Below, in pieces: positions 8,584 to 15,340 of a DNA stretch of 23,024 bases (position 1 is its first letter; every line of letters begins with the position of its first letter). The DNA lies in contig NZ_JAUDRJ010000003.1 in assembly GCF_030382115.1 (NCBI RefSeq), positions 2,454,560-2,477,583 of the forward strand. The letters run 5' to 3'. Made by a program: the position numbers and the translations under genes. Under the pieces are notes generated by a model. That model saw nothing but the letters and a program-made list of their open reading frames with translations, had not been told where the DNA came from and ran no database searches. The DNA is from Nostoc sp. GT001. Its GTDB lineage: Bacteria > Cyanobacteriota > Cyanobacteriia > Cyanobacteriales > Nostocaceae.

Positions 8584-9771
8584 GTGACTGATCTGTTCGC
8601 CCCTTTACAATCTCTCAAACAAGGTGACTGGTTCAAGCTGATCTGCGGAGCCAGCTTCCAGCATTTGTTAGCAGTCAGAAGTTTAACGTTAGCCTATACT
8701 TTGGCGGGCGCTGACTGCATAGATGTTGCAGCTGACCCAGCAGTAATTGCAGCAGCGCAATCAGGGCTACAAGCAGCCAAATCTATGGCTAAGGATGCCC
8801 AAAAGCGAGGCTTTGACTACAAAGGCAATTTACCTTTTTTGATGGTCAGCCTAAATGATGGAGAAGACCCCCATTTTCGCAAAGCAGAATTTAATCCTCA
8901 TGAGTGTCCTACAGACTGCCCTAGACCCTGTGAACAGATTTGTCCAGCACAAGCGATCGTGTTTGACAGTATCAAAGAAGATTTTTCAGGAGTAGTATCC
9001 GAAAAGTGTTATGGCTGCGGTCGTTGCATACCAATTTGTCCTTATGGTATAATTTATACAGCTTCATACGTGACAACGCCGAGAGCGATCGCGCCATTGG
9101 TAATGTCAACGGGAGTAGATGCCGTAGAAATCCATACACAAGTCGGGCGGTTGGCAGAATTTGAGCGATTGTGGCAAGCAATTTCACCGTGGGCCGATCA
9201 ACTAAAGTTACTAGCAATCAGCTGTCCTGATGGCGAAGGGATGATTGACTACTTGAGAGCGCTGTATAACCTGATTGCCCCACTCAAAAGTGCTTTAATT
9301 TGGCAAACCGATGGTCGTCCGATGAGTGGTGATATTGGCGATGGCACCACAATAGCTGCGGTGAAATTAGGGCAAAAAGTTTTGGCAGCTAAGTTACCGG
9401 GATATGTGCAGTTAGCAGGCGGCACAAATAAGTATACTGTTGCTAAGTTAAAGGCAATGGGACTGCTGAAAAGAGCAGGGGAGCAGGGGAGCAGGGGAGC
9501 AGGGGAGAAGCGAGAATTTTCTGCCCCTCTGCCCCTCTGTCCCTCTGCCCCTCTGCCCCTCTGCCCCTCCGCCTCCATCGCCGGGGTCGCCTACGGTAGC
9601 TACGCCCGCGTACTGCTGTCACCAATTCTCGAACAGTTAGAGAATAAGGAGGTAAGTAACACCAATATGAAGGCGACTGTTCGCCTAGAAGAAGATGAAG
9701 TATTGCTTTGGCAAGCTGTAGAACTTGCCCATTCTCTCGTTTCCCAGATCAAGTCACAGCAGGAGCGTTAA
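8584..9771 (+). CDS. ldpA: LdpA, iron-sulfur protein of light/redox input to the circadian clock
   Basis: The 395-residue product matches LdpA (light-dependent period A), an iron-sulfur protein that in Synechococcus adjusts clock period to light via cellular redox state. Two cluster motifs are visible: C108, C112, C116, C120 (ECPTDCPRPCEQICP) and C142, C145, C148, C152 (CYGCGRCIPICPYG). The long C-terminal half (GIIYTASYVTTPRAIAP, ISCPDGEGMIDYLR, YVQLAGGTNKYTV) is the family-specific LdpA region. The start is GTG at 8584, because an in-frame TAA lies at 8566-8568 with no ATG between. Residues about 297-331 are a low-complexity insert (AGEQGSRGAGE and APLPLCPS repeats) encoded by an inverted repeat at 9473-9570. 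Downstream the conserved text resumes at GVAYGSYARVLLSPIL, so the frame is intact. ycf45 follows on the same strand after 83 bp. Confidence 0.88.
   Translation: MTDLFAPLQSLKQGDWFKLICGASFQHLLAVRSLTLAYTLAGADCIDVAADPAVIAAAQSGLQAAKSMAKDAQKRGFDYKGNLPFLMVSLNDGEDPHFRKAEFNPHECPTDCPRPCEQICPAQAIVFDSIKEDFSGVVSEKCYGCGRCIPICPYGIIYTASYVTTPRAIAPLVMSTGVDAVEIHTQVGRLAEFERLWQAISPWADQLKLLAISCPDGEGMIDYLRALYNLIAPLKSALIWQTDGRPMSGDIGDGTTIAAVKLGQKVLAAKLPGYVQLAGGTNKYTVAKLKAMGLLKRAGEQGSRGAGEKREFSAPLPLCPSAPLPLCPSASIAGVAYGSYARVLLSPILEQLENKEVSNTNMKATVRLEEDEVLLWQAVELAHSLVSQIKSQQER
9473..9570. repeat. Inverted 8-bp repeat element inserted in frame within ldpA
   Basis: The left arm is four perfect GAGCAGGG units (9473-9504). 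A short AT-containing centre follows (9505-9522), then a right arm of six GCCCCTCT-like units (9523-9570; unit three has a T, unit six ends in C). The arms are approximately complementary and could form a long G/C hairpin. Because the unit is 8 bp, three units restore the frame, which explains the 8-residue protein period APLPLCPS. Similar GAGCAGGGG/CCCCTGCTC tracts occur outside genes at about 8390 and 20220. Confidence 0.8.
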
Positions 9772-9854
9772 TTGCTCGTTTGGAAAAATCCCCAGGGCGG
9801 TTTCTCCTGCACGCAAATGTCCTCGCTATCTCTAAAAACGTCACCATAGAACGC

Positions 9855-11588
9855 ATGACGATTACAGACGATCTCCAAAAGTTATTAGACATTTTGCCCC
9901 AAGACCTGCAACAAGTACTAGAGAGTCATCCCAAACGAGATAGTTTAGTAGAAGTGGTCTTGGATTTGGGTCGTCGCCCAGAAGCTCGCTTTCCTAATCA
10001 AGCTGAGTATTTGAGCGAAGTACCCGTTACTCAAGAACAAATAGATGATTGCATTCAACGAGTCGGAATCTTTGGCGGAGATAATCGGGCAGGAATTGAG
10101 CAAACTTTGCATCGGATCAGCGCTATTCGCAACCGCACTGGTAAGATTATTGGCTTGACCTGTCGCGTTGGTCGAGCCGTATTCGGAACCATTGGCATGA
10201 TCCGCGACTTGGTAGAAACTGGTAAATCGATTCTCATGCTGGGGCGTCCAGGCGTGGGTAAAACTACTGCCTTACGGGAAATTGCCCGTGTTTTAGCGGA
10301 CGATCTGCATAAGCGAGTGGTGATTATTGACACCTCCAACGAAATCGCTGGGGATGGTGATGTTGCCCACCCCGCCATTGGTCGCGCTCGGCGGATGCAA
10401 GTGGCTCATCCAAACGAACAGCATCAGGTGATGATTGAGGCAGTGGAAAACCACATGCCAGAGGTCATTGTCATTGATGAAATTGGCACGGAACTGGAAG
10501 CTTTAGCGGCTCGTACCATTGCGGAACGGGGCGTACAGTTGGTAGGTACTGCCCACGGGAATCAGATCGAAAACCTGATTAAAAACCCCACCCTAGCTGA
10601 TTTAGTTGGGGGTATCCAAGCTGTGACCTTGGGAGATGATGAAGCCAGACGGCGAGGCTCTCAAAAGACCGTTTTGGAGCGCAAAGCCCCGCCTACCTTT
10701 GAAATTGCGGTGGAAATGTTAGAACGCCAACGCTGGACAGTACACGAAAGTGTTGCTGACACCGTAGATAATCTGTTGCGGGGGCGTCAACCTACTCCAC
10801 AAACGAGAACCGTTGATGACCACGGCAAAATTGCGGTTACACGTCAGTTAGCTGTTGTCAACGGTCGTGGTGGACAGCTAGGAACAGTGGAGGATTCTTT
10901 CCCTGCCGCGCGACCGTCTAATGGCTGGCGTTCATCTGGACAAATGGTTGCACTACCCCAATTGCCTGTAGAGCGGGTAACTGGGCGCAGCGAGTTTGAC
11001 CGTTTACTGGATGAATCCTTCAATTATTCTGAAAGCATTGATTTTGATGCTGCTACAAGAGTGCCAGGGCCCAATGGTGAAGATTTGCCATTGCACGTTT
11101 ACCCTTATGGGGTTAGCCGCCACCAACTAGAACAGGTGATTAGCGTACTAACTTTGCCCGTAGTATTGACAAAAGATATAGATAGTGCTGATGCCATTTT
11201 AGCACTGCGATCGCACGTCAAAAACCACGCCAAATTACGCCAAATGGCCAAAGCTCGTCATGTACCCATCCACATGATTAAGTCCAGCACCATTCCCCAA
11301 ATTACCCGTGGTTTGCGGCGGTTGCTAAACATCGACGACCCAGAGATGGCCGATGATAGAGAACTACAATTGTTTTTGCACAATGGTAGCGATGATGAGA
11401 TGGATGCCTTAGAAGAAGCTAGACTTGCCGTTGAGCAAATTGTGATTCCTAAAGGACAGCCAGTCGAGTTATTGCCGCGTTCTCCCCAAGTCCGCAAAAT
11501 GCAACATGAGTTGGTAGAACATTATCGCCTCAAGTCGCATAGTTTTGGCGAAGAACCAAATAGAAGATTACGGATTTATCCGGCGTAA
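9855..11588 (+). CDS. ycf45: Ycf45-type AAA ATPase with C-terminal R3H domain
   Basis: From the ATG at 9855 the product has 577 residues. Its core is a P-loop ATPase related to SpoIIIAA and to Ycf45 of red-algal plastids: Walker A GRPGVGKTT (130-138, K136), Walker B VIVIDE (D208, E209), then the family text ARTIAERGVQLVGTAHGNQIENL in part. The C-terminus carries an R3H single-strand nucleic-acid-binding motif, RLKSH (R558, H562). Residues 1-110 hold the conserved ILPQDLQQVLE and GGDNRAGIEQTLHRISAIRNRTG-type segments. The frame is open upstream to 9708, but that start would overlap ldpA by 64 bp and lacks family resemblance. The cellular role is not established; ATP-driven action on nucleic acid is the family expectation. 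Co-orientation 83 bp behind ldpA suggests, but does not prove, an operon. Confidence 0.85.
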   Translation: MTITDDLQKLLDILPQDLQQVLESHPKRDSLVEVVLDLGRRPEARFPNQAEYLSEVPVTQEQIDDCIQRVGIFGGDNRAGIEQTLHRISAIRNRTGKIIGLTCRVGRAVFGTIGMIRDLVETGKSILMLGRPGVGKTTALREIARVLADDLHKRVVIIDTSNEIAGDGDVAHPAIGRARRMQVAHPNEQHQVMIEAVENHMPEVIVIDEIGTELEALAARTIAERGVQLVGTAHGNQIENLIKNPTLADLVGGIQAVTLGDDEARRRGSQKTVLERKAPPTFEIAVEMLERQRWTVHESVADTVDNLLRGRQPTPQTRTVDDHGKIAVTRQLAVVNGRGGQLGTVEDSFPAARPSNGWRSSGQMVALPQLPVERVTGRSEFDRLLDESFNYSESIDFDAATRVPGPNGEDLPLHVYPYGVSRHQLEQVISVLTLPVVLTKDIDSADAILALRSHVKNHAKLRQMAKARHVPIHMIKSSTIPQITRGLRRLLNIDDPEMADDRELQLFLHNGSDDEMDALEEARLAVEQIVIPKGQPVELLPRSPQVRKMQHELVEHYRLKSHSFGEEPNRRLRIYPA

Positions 11589-11591
11589 CTT

Positions 11592-11720
11592 TAAGGGACT
11601 TCTAGTTAAAAAAATATCCCAAATTTTCTTGTGGGATGGGTGTCCCCACCCGTCCCAGATTTAGGGCGCTCATGTTGCCCACCCCACAAAATGGATAATT
11701 TATTTCTTGGAAGTCCCTTA
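11592..11720. mobile_element. 129-bp MITE-like fold-back element with TA ends
   Basis: TAAGGGACTTC (11592-11602) is exactly mirrored by GAAGTCCCTTA (11710-11720). The similarity continues inward with gaps for about 50 bp per arm; both arms carry ATCC and then TTTTGTGGG(A/G)TGGG-like text. The outermost TA on each side could be a duplicated TA target, as for IS630/Tc1-type elements. No ORF is inside. Size and target recall MITEs reported in Anabaena (for example Nezha), but identity with any named family is not shown. It starts 4 bp after the ycf45 stop and its hairpin could also end that transcript. Confidence 0.6.
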
Positions 11721-11757
11721 GGAGAAAAATCTATGCATTTGAAAAGCGCTTTAACCA

Positions 11758-11892
11758 TCAAAAATCGCCAAAATCATTATCTATACTCAAGCTAATAGTC
11801 CAATCTTGTCGCATCAATTCGCTGCCATCATCAACATCACGCAGCGTTTCGTAGACAAAGAATTTGTAGAGAGTAAGTCTTAATTCATTCAA
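11758..11892 (-). CDS. Possible 44-residue ORF or gene remnant (hypothetical)
   Basis: A minus-strand frame from TTG at 11892 to TGA at 11758 encodes a peptide with balanced composition (LRLTLYKFFVYETLRD, then DDGSELMRQDW and a DNDFGDF end). An in-frame TAA lies upstream at 11905-11907. There is no Shine-Dalgarno and only a TTG start, and I recognise no family. It could be a small real gene, the remnant of a longer one, or chance. It lies next to the MITE-like element and upstream of, and divergent from, hli. Confidence 0.2.
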   Translation of the reverse strand: MNELRLTLYKFFVYETLRDVDDGSELMRQDWTISLSIDNDFGDF

Positions 11893-11914
11893 TCTTGCAT
11901 TTTGTTAAACATCT

Positions 11915-11942
11915 GTTACATTACTTTACAGACAGTTACAAC
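11915..11942 (+). promoter_or_regulatory. Triple HLR1-like RpaB-binding site upstream of hli
   Basis: Three 8-bp direct repeats, GTTACATT (11915-11922), TTTACAGA (11925-11932) and GTTACAAC (11935-11942), are each separated by exactly 2 bp. The established HLR1 element, bound by the response regulator RpaB at high-light-responsive promoters, is two imperfect (G/T)TTACA(T/A)(T/A) repeats 2 bp apart. The first unit matches fully; units two and three match in the TTACA core. The site ends 32 bases before the hli ATG, close enough to overlap the promoter -35 region, which would suit repression in low light. Confidence 0.7.
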
Positions 11943-11974
11943 TGCTACAACACTTTAACCTTGGAGTTATGCTC

Positions 11975-12154
11975 ATGTCAGATTTTAAGAATTCTGCGTC
12001 TATTGTTTCAGAAGATCCTAATGCTGTGCGTTTTGGCTTCACTCCTCAGAGTGAAAATTGGAACGGTCGTCTTGCAATGATTGGTTTTGTATCTGCGATT
12101 TTGATTGAAGCTTTTTCTGGTCAAGGGCTACTCCATTTCTGGGGTATCCTCTAA
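11975..12154 (+). CDS. hli: High-light-inducible protein (one-helix chlorophyll-binding Hlip/SCP)
   Basis: The 59-residue protein carries the Hlip signature E28-N-W-N30-G-R32-L-A-M-I-G-F followed by a hydrophobic helix (about 33-46), the single membrane helix of the LHC superfamily. Hlips bind chlorophyll and carotenoid, quench excess energy and accompany new photosystem II chlorophyll proteins in the thylakoid. Two ATGs are possible. GGAG at 11963-11966 stands eight bases before the ATG at 11975 but only two before that at 11969, so I chose 11975. A three-unit HLR1-like site just upstream predicts control by RpaB. A hairpin 10 bases past the stop suggests a monocistronic transcript. Which numbered hli paralogue this is cannot be told. 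Confidence 0.9.
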   Translation: MSDFKNSASIVSEDPNAVRFGFTPQSENWNGRLAMIGFVSAILIEAFSGQGLLHFWGIL

Positions 12155-12164
12155 ATTGGCGATC

Positions 12165-12192
12165 GTAGGGTAGAACTGCTGTACTACCCTAC
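12165..12192 (+). terminator. Hairpin terminator candidate of hli
   Basis: GTAGGGTAG (12165-12173) and CTACCCTAC (12184-12192) form a perfect 9-bp stem with a 10-base loop, 10 bases after the hli stop. The sequence behind it is not a U-run, so Rho-independent function is uncertain. Confidence 0.5.
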
Positions 12193-12333
12193 ATAACTCT
12201 CTATATTCCATACCAGTCATTGGTTTCTAACATCTGGCGGCTGTTGCCATTGGTGCAAAATATCAGATTTTTCCGGTTGAGCCAAAATATAAGTGAATAA
12301 TTACTTTACGTTGAATATGTATAGCTAAAACTC

Positions 12334-12657
12334 ATGGAACTACCCCAACGCGTATCAGTCCGCTACAAAGACGCGTCCTTCAACACCAATGAAATCCGCT
12401 TGAGAACTTTTCGGCTTGGCTTGCAAATATGGGATGAACAAACCAAACCCAGAAAAACAGAGCTTTATCAGTTTATATCGTCTTGTTTGAAACAAGTTGA
12501 CCGCCAAGATCGTTTTATGTTTTCTCTGTTATTCATAGAATTAACAGACCTCATACGCAACTCTTCTCTAGAAAGAGGAACAAAAGAGGTTCTAATTAAA
12601 ACAGCTTTTAGAGAATTTGCATATGCGATAACAGATTTTGAAGACGTTGCCAAATAA
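12334..12657 (+). CDS. Unrecognised 107-residue protein upstream of the CRISPR leader
   Basis: An ATG-started frame of 107 codons. I recognise no domain. The sequence is charged and probably alpha-helical, with no signal peptide, no membrane segment and no cysteine cluster (one cysteine, near residue 51). Features include KTELYQFISSCLKQVDRQDR, a hydrophobic FMFSLLFIELTDLI stretch and a terminal FREFAYAITDFEDVAK. Codon use resembles the neighbours, which argues for a real gene. No Shine-Dalgarno precedes the ATG. It stands alone, 180 bp after hli and 355 bp before the CRISPR array, in the same direction. It does not resemble Cas1, Cas2, Cas6 or the small effector subunits as far as I can judge; position alone is no evidence of a CRISPR role. 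Confidence 0.6.
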   Translation: MELPQRVSVRYKDASFNTNEIRLRTFRLGLQIWDEQTKPRKTELYQFISSCLKQVDRQDRFMFSLLFIELTDLIRNSSLERGTKEVLIKTAFREFAYAITDFEDVAK

Positions 12658-13012
12658 GGATTAGTTATGGGGATGCTGGAATTGCGTAAGCGTAGGCATC
12701 ACCCTAAAGTCGGCTGACCTAATCGAATAGGATATATGTAAGTAAACAGAAACAGCTTTCCAATCAGATTAGTTTTTTCGCTAGATGCGCGGATGGATAG
12801 GTGTTGGGAAAGGGGTGAATACAAAAATAGCTGAATTGCCGTATATGCAAGGATTTGACGGCTTTAGTATCTTGAAGCCATCCGCGCACCTTATGTAGAC
12901 TGACTTTCAGCTATTTACAGTTAGCACAATCGCCACTCCTTATGTTATGATTTTTGCATTCGCGCTATTGAACCTTGAAAACCAAATAACACAAGCCTTT
13001 TAGAGACCTGCG
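12658..13012 (+). promoter_or_regulatory. CRISPR leader region with interleaved inverted repeats
   Basis: This 355-bp gene-free stretch ends at the first, perfect repeat, while the degenerate repeat is at the far end of the array, so it is the leader side. It holds two perfect inverted repeats in A-B-A'-B' order: TGCGCGGATGG (12786-12796) with CCATCCGCGCA (12878-12888), and AAATAGCTGA (12825-12834) with TCAGCTATTT (12907-12916). A weak -10 candidate TATGAT lies at 12946-12951, without a convincing -35. The last 3 bases plus the first repeat create a HIP1 site (13010-13017). Near 12669-12704 a poor hairpin may end the preceding gene. Confidence 0.6.
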
Positions 13013-14344
13013 ATCGCAATCAACTAAAATCCCTATTAGGGATTGAAACTTATCAGGGATTTCGTGATGTTGTTAGTTTAACTGATCGCAATCAACTAAA
13101 ATCCCTATTAGGGATTGAAACTAAGTACACAATACAAGGAGGGGGAGAATTTGGCAATCGCAATCAACTAAAATCCCTATTAGGGATTGAAACTTTACAA
13201 ATGAACCCGCTACAACACTACGGTTGGATCGCAATCAACTAAAATCCCTATTAGGGATTGAAACTACTGCCAGCTTCACCCCACGCCTTCACCGCTGCAT
13301 CGCAATCAACTAAAATCCCTATTAGGGATTGAAACGTAGTTAGAATCATTTGATTGTAACTGGCATTATCGCAATCAACTAAAATCCCTATTAGGGATTG
13401 AAACTTTCCCCATCTTCTGGGAGCGATCGCGCTGGATCTTATCGCAATCAACTAAAATCCCTATTAGGGATTGAAACACCTGTGCTGCCCCTGCTTTTAG
13501 ATTCGCCGCTTCGATCGCAATCAACTAAAATCCCTATTAGGGATTGAAACACACAAGCCTTAACGATGCTTGCAGGAAGTCTCAGATCGCAATCAACTAA
13601 AATCCCTATTAGGGATTGAAACTTCAGGCTTAAAAGTGCCTTAAACCCTTACACATCGCAATCAACTAAAATCCCTATTAGGGATTGAAACATTGAACTC
13701 TTAAACGAAGGTGTTATTAACGGTGTAATCGCAATCAACTAAAATCCCTATTAGGGATTGAAACCATTAGAAAAAGCGGCAAATCTAGATTTACTAGAAA
13801 ATCGCAATCAACTAAAATCCCTATTAGGGATTGAAACCCGAGTACATAAATATTTAAAATAATGCAACAACCTAAATCGCAATCAACTAAAATCCCTATT
13901 AGGGATTGAAACAGATTTGTAATATGTCCGACATATTAAAGAGTGATCGCAATCAACTAAAATCCCTATTAGGGATTGAAACCACAGCACAATAAACGCA
14001 TTGACGCTTGAAAAGGTTATCGCAATCAACTAAAATCCCTATTAGGGATTGAAACTTAAAACTTTCGCTACTTCCAGTATTGCTAGAGGTGGATCGCAAT
14101 CAACTAAAATCCCTATTAGGGATTGAAACTACCACCATCTTGTAAGTGCTGGTCAAGCGCTCCTAGCATCGCAATCAACTAAAATCCCTATTAGGGATTG
14201 AAACATTTATAAAACTCAGTGACAATCCGCGAGATATCGCAATCAACTAAAATCCCTATTAGGGATTGAAACGGCCACTTGTAGCACTTCCCATAATTAT
14301 CTCCTAAATCGCAATCAACTAAAATCCCTATCAGGGATTGGAAC
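13013..14344 (+). CRISPR. CRISPR array, 19 repeats of 37 bp and 18 spacers
   Basis: Repeats start at 13013, 13085, 13157, 13228, 13299, 13368, 13441, 13514, 13586, 13655, 13728, 13801, 13876, 13946, 14019, 14093, 14168, 14236 and 14308. Each begins ATCGCAATCAACT, contains an AATCCC-TATTA-GGGATT stem-loop and ends GATTGAAAC. The first 18 are identical. The last has two changes (loop TATTA to TATCA, and TTGAAAC to TTGGAAC), which marks the distal end. Spacers are 31-38 bp and all differ. Transcription is therefore rightward and crRNAs would carry the 8-base handle ATTGAAAC, usual for several class 1 (type I and III) systems. No cas gene lies in this window, so the subtype cannot be assigned and the effector must be encoded elsewhere. 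Confidence 0.98.
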
Positions 14345-14488
14345 GAAGTCTACTGAGAGCTATCCTCTAAAAACTAGTATCAAAAAGGACAAATATTACT
14401 TCAAGGGTCATTCCACATCCAGCTTGAGGGCTGTGATATTATAGGAGACTGCTGCATACATTTAGAAAAACTAGAAACTGAATCGACC

Positions 14489-14758
14489 ATGGCCCTCACG
14501 CAACTGCGGAAACAAGAAATAATCTCCAACTACCAAGTTCACGAAACTGACACTGGCTCGGCCGATGTCCAAGTTGCCATGCTAACTGAGCGCATTAACC
14601 GCCTCAGCGAACATCTCCAGGCAAATAAAAAAGACCATTCTTCTCGGCGGGGACTGTTAAAGCTAATCGGACAGCGCAAGCGTCTTCTAGCTTACATATC
14701 GCAAGAAAGCCGTGAAAAATATCAAGCTTTGATTGCTCGTCTCGGTATTCGTGGATAG
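14489..14758 (+). CDS. rpsO: 30S ribosomal protein S15
   Basis: The 89-residue product has the standard bacterial S15 length and text: [35 protein letters not shown], then the rRNA-binding core [20 protein letters not shown] and LIARLGIRG at the end. S15 binds 16S rRNA helices 20-22 early in assembly of the small subunit platform. The ATG at 14489 lacks a Shine-Dalgarno. The gene begins 144 bp after the last CRISPR repeat; this gap holds an AT-rich TATTAT at 14437-14442 that could be a -10 element, but no good -35. A PAM68 gene follows after 11 bases, so the two are probably co-transcribed. Confidence 0.98.
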   Translation: MALTQLRKQEIISNYQVHETDTGSADVQVAMLTERINRLSEHLQANKKDHSSRRGLLKLIGQRKRLLAYISQESREKYQALIARLGIRG

Positions 14759-14769
14759 GACTACCGCTT

Positions 14770-15240
14770 ATGTCTGCTGAAGAATCTGAACGCAGTCGTT
14801 TGCCCTTTGAACCGAACAAAAAGCGCCAAAAACCCGCAAAAACTCAAAGTAAACCAGCAGCACAGCCCCAAGAATCCGTCAAACAGGCTGATAAAAAAGT
14901 GGTTTACACCAAACAAGAGATGGCAATTCCCCAAGTTGTCAGCCAGAGGATGATCCGACGGGTAGCTGGGTTCTCTGGTGTACCAACAGCTTTGGGCATT
15001 AGCGCCTTGGTTGCTAGCTATCTGCTTGCTGCCTACTCTGATATCCGACTACCTCCCATCGCCGTGTTATTGGTGAATATGGGATTATTTGGTTTGGGGG
15101 TTTTAGGGATAACTTATGGCGTTCTCTCTGCCTCTTGGGATGAAGAAAAAGTCGGAAGTTTGTTGGGTTTGGGTGAGTTCAACACCAATTTGGGACGAAT
15201 GGTGGCAGCTTGGCGCGAAACTCGGCAAAAAAACTTATAA
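14770..15240 (+). CDS. PAM68 family photosystem II assembly protein
   Basis: The 156-residue protein matches PAM68 of plants and its cyanobacterial homologue (sll0933), a thylakoid membrane factor that assists early photosystem II assembly. It has a basic, Lys/Gln/Pro-rich soluble N-terminus (1-45), the conserved IPQVVSQRMIRRVAGFSGVPT entry to the first helix, two membrane segments (about 71-89 and 97-119) joined by a short loop with IRLPP, and the C-terminal SASWDEEKVGSLLGLGEF motif. The start ATG at 14770 is 11 bases after the rpsO stop, so it relies on the rpsO transcript. A perfect 11-bp inverted repeat follows 52 bases behind the stop. Confidence 0.88.
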   Translation: MSAEESERSRLPFEPNKKRQKPAKTQSKPAAQPQESVKQADKKVVYTKQEMAIPQVVSQRMIRRVAGFSGVPTALGISALVASYLLAAYSDIRLPPIAVLLVNMGLFGLGVLGITYGVLSASWDEEKVGSLLGLGEFNTNLGRMVAAWRETRQKNL

Positions 15241-15292
15241 TGAACGGCGCTCAGGTATTAAGTAACTGTGATATTGGGTAAATGAAAAAGTT

Positions 15293-15326
15293 AATGTTGA
15301 AGTTGAAATTTTATCACTTCAACATT
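15293..15326 (+). terminator. Hairpin behind the rpsO-PAM68 unit
   Basis: AATGTTGAAGT (15293-15303) and ACTTCAACATT (15316-15326) form a perfect 11-bp stem with a 12-base loop, 52 bases after the PAM68 stop. There is no U-run; it directly abuts an NtcA-like palindrome. It may end the operon or be part of the aroF control region. Confidence 0.45.
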
Positions 15327-15340
15327 GTAATTAAAATTAC
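15327..15340 (+). promoter_or_regulatory. NtcA-like site (GTA-N8-TAC) upstream of aroF
   Basis: GTAATTAAAATTAC fits the NtcA consensus GTA-N8-TAC. The outer five bases on each side are also complementary (GTAAT/ATTAC). NtcA is the global nitrogen regulator of cyanobacteria. The site lies 185 bases before the aroF start. A -10 element at the classical 20-24-base distance is only weakly present (TATGTA at 15361-15366), and the region is AT-rich, so a chance match is quite possible. Confidence 0.3.

Noticed and set aside
9249..9625. Minus-strand frames rich in GRGAEGQRGRGAE opposite ldpA
   Set aside because: They are the antisense reading of the 8-bp repeat insert and conserved ldpA codons, without family resemblance.
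9708..9854. Upstream TTG start for ycf45
   Set aside because: It would overlap ldpA by 64 bp in another frame and adds residues without family resemblance; ATG at 9855 begins the conserved region.
13050..13084. Shared ATCAGGGATT between spacer 1 and the terminal repeat variant
   Set aside because: Ten bases only and in a different context; probably chance rather than a repeat-derived spacer.
13251..13451. Minus-strand frame with repeated FQSLIGILVDCD across the CRISPR array
   Set aside because: It is the translation of the repeat itself; such false proteins are a known artefact of arrays.
13913..13945. Palindrome AATATGT-CCG-ACATATT in spacer 13
   Set aside because: A spacer copies its target, so the palindrome reflects the unknown protospacer and is not an array feature.
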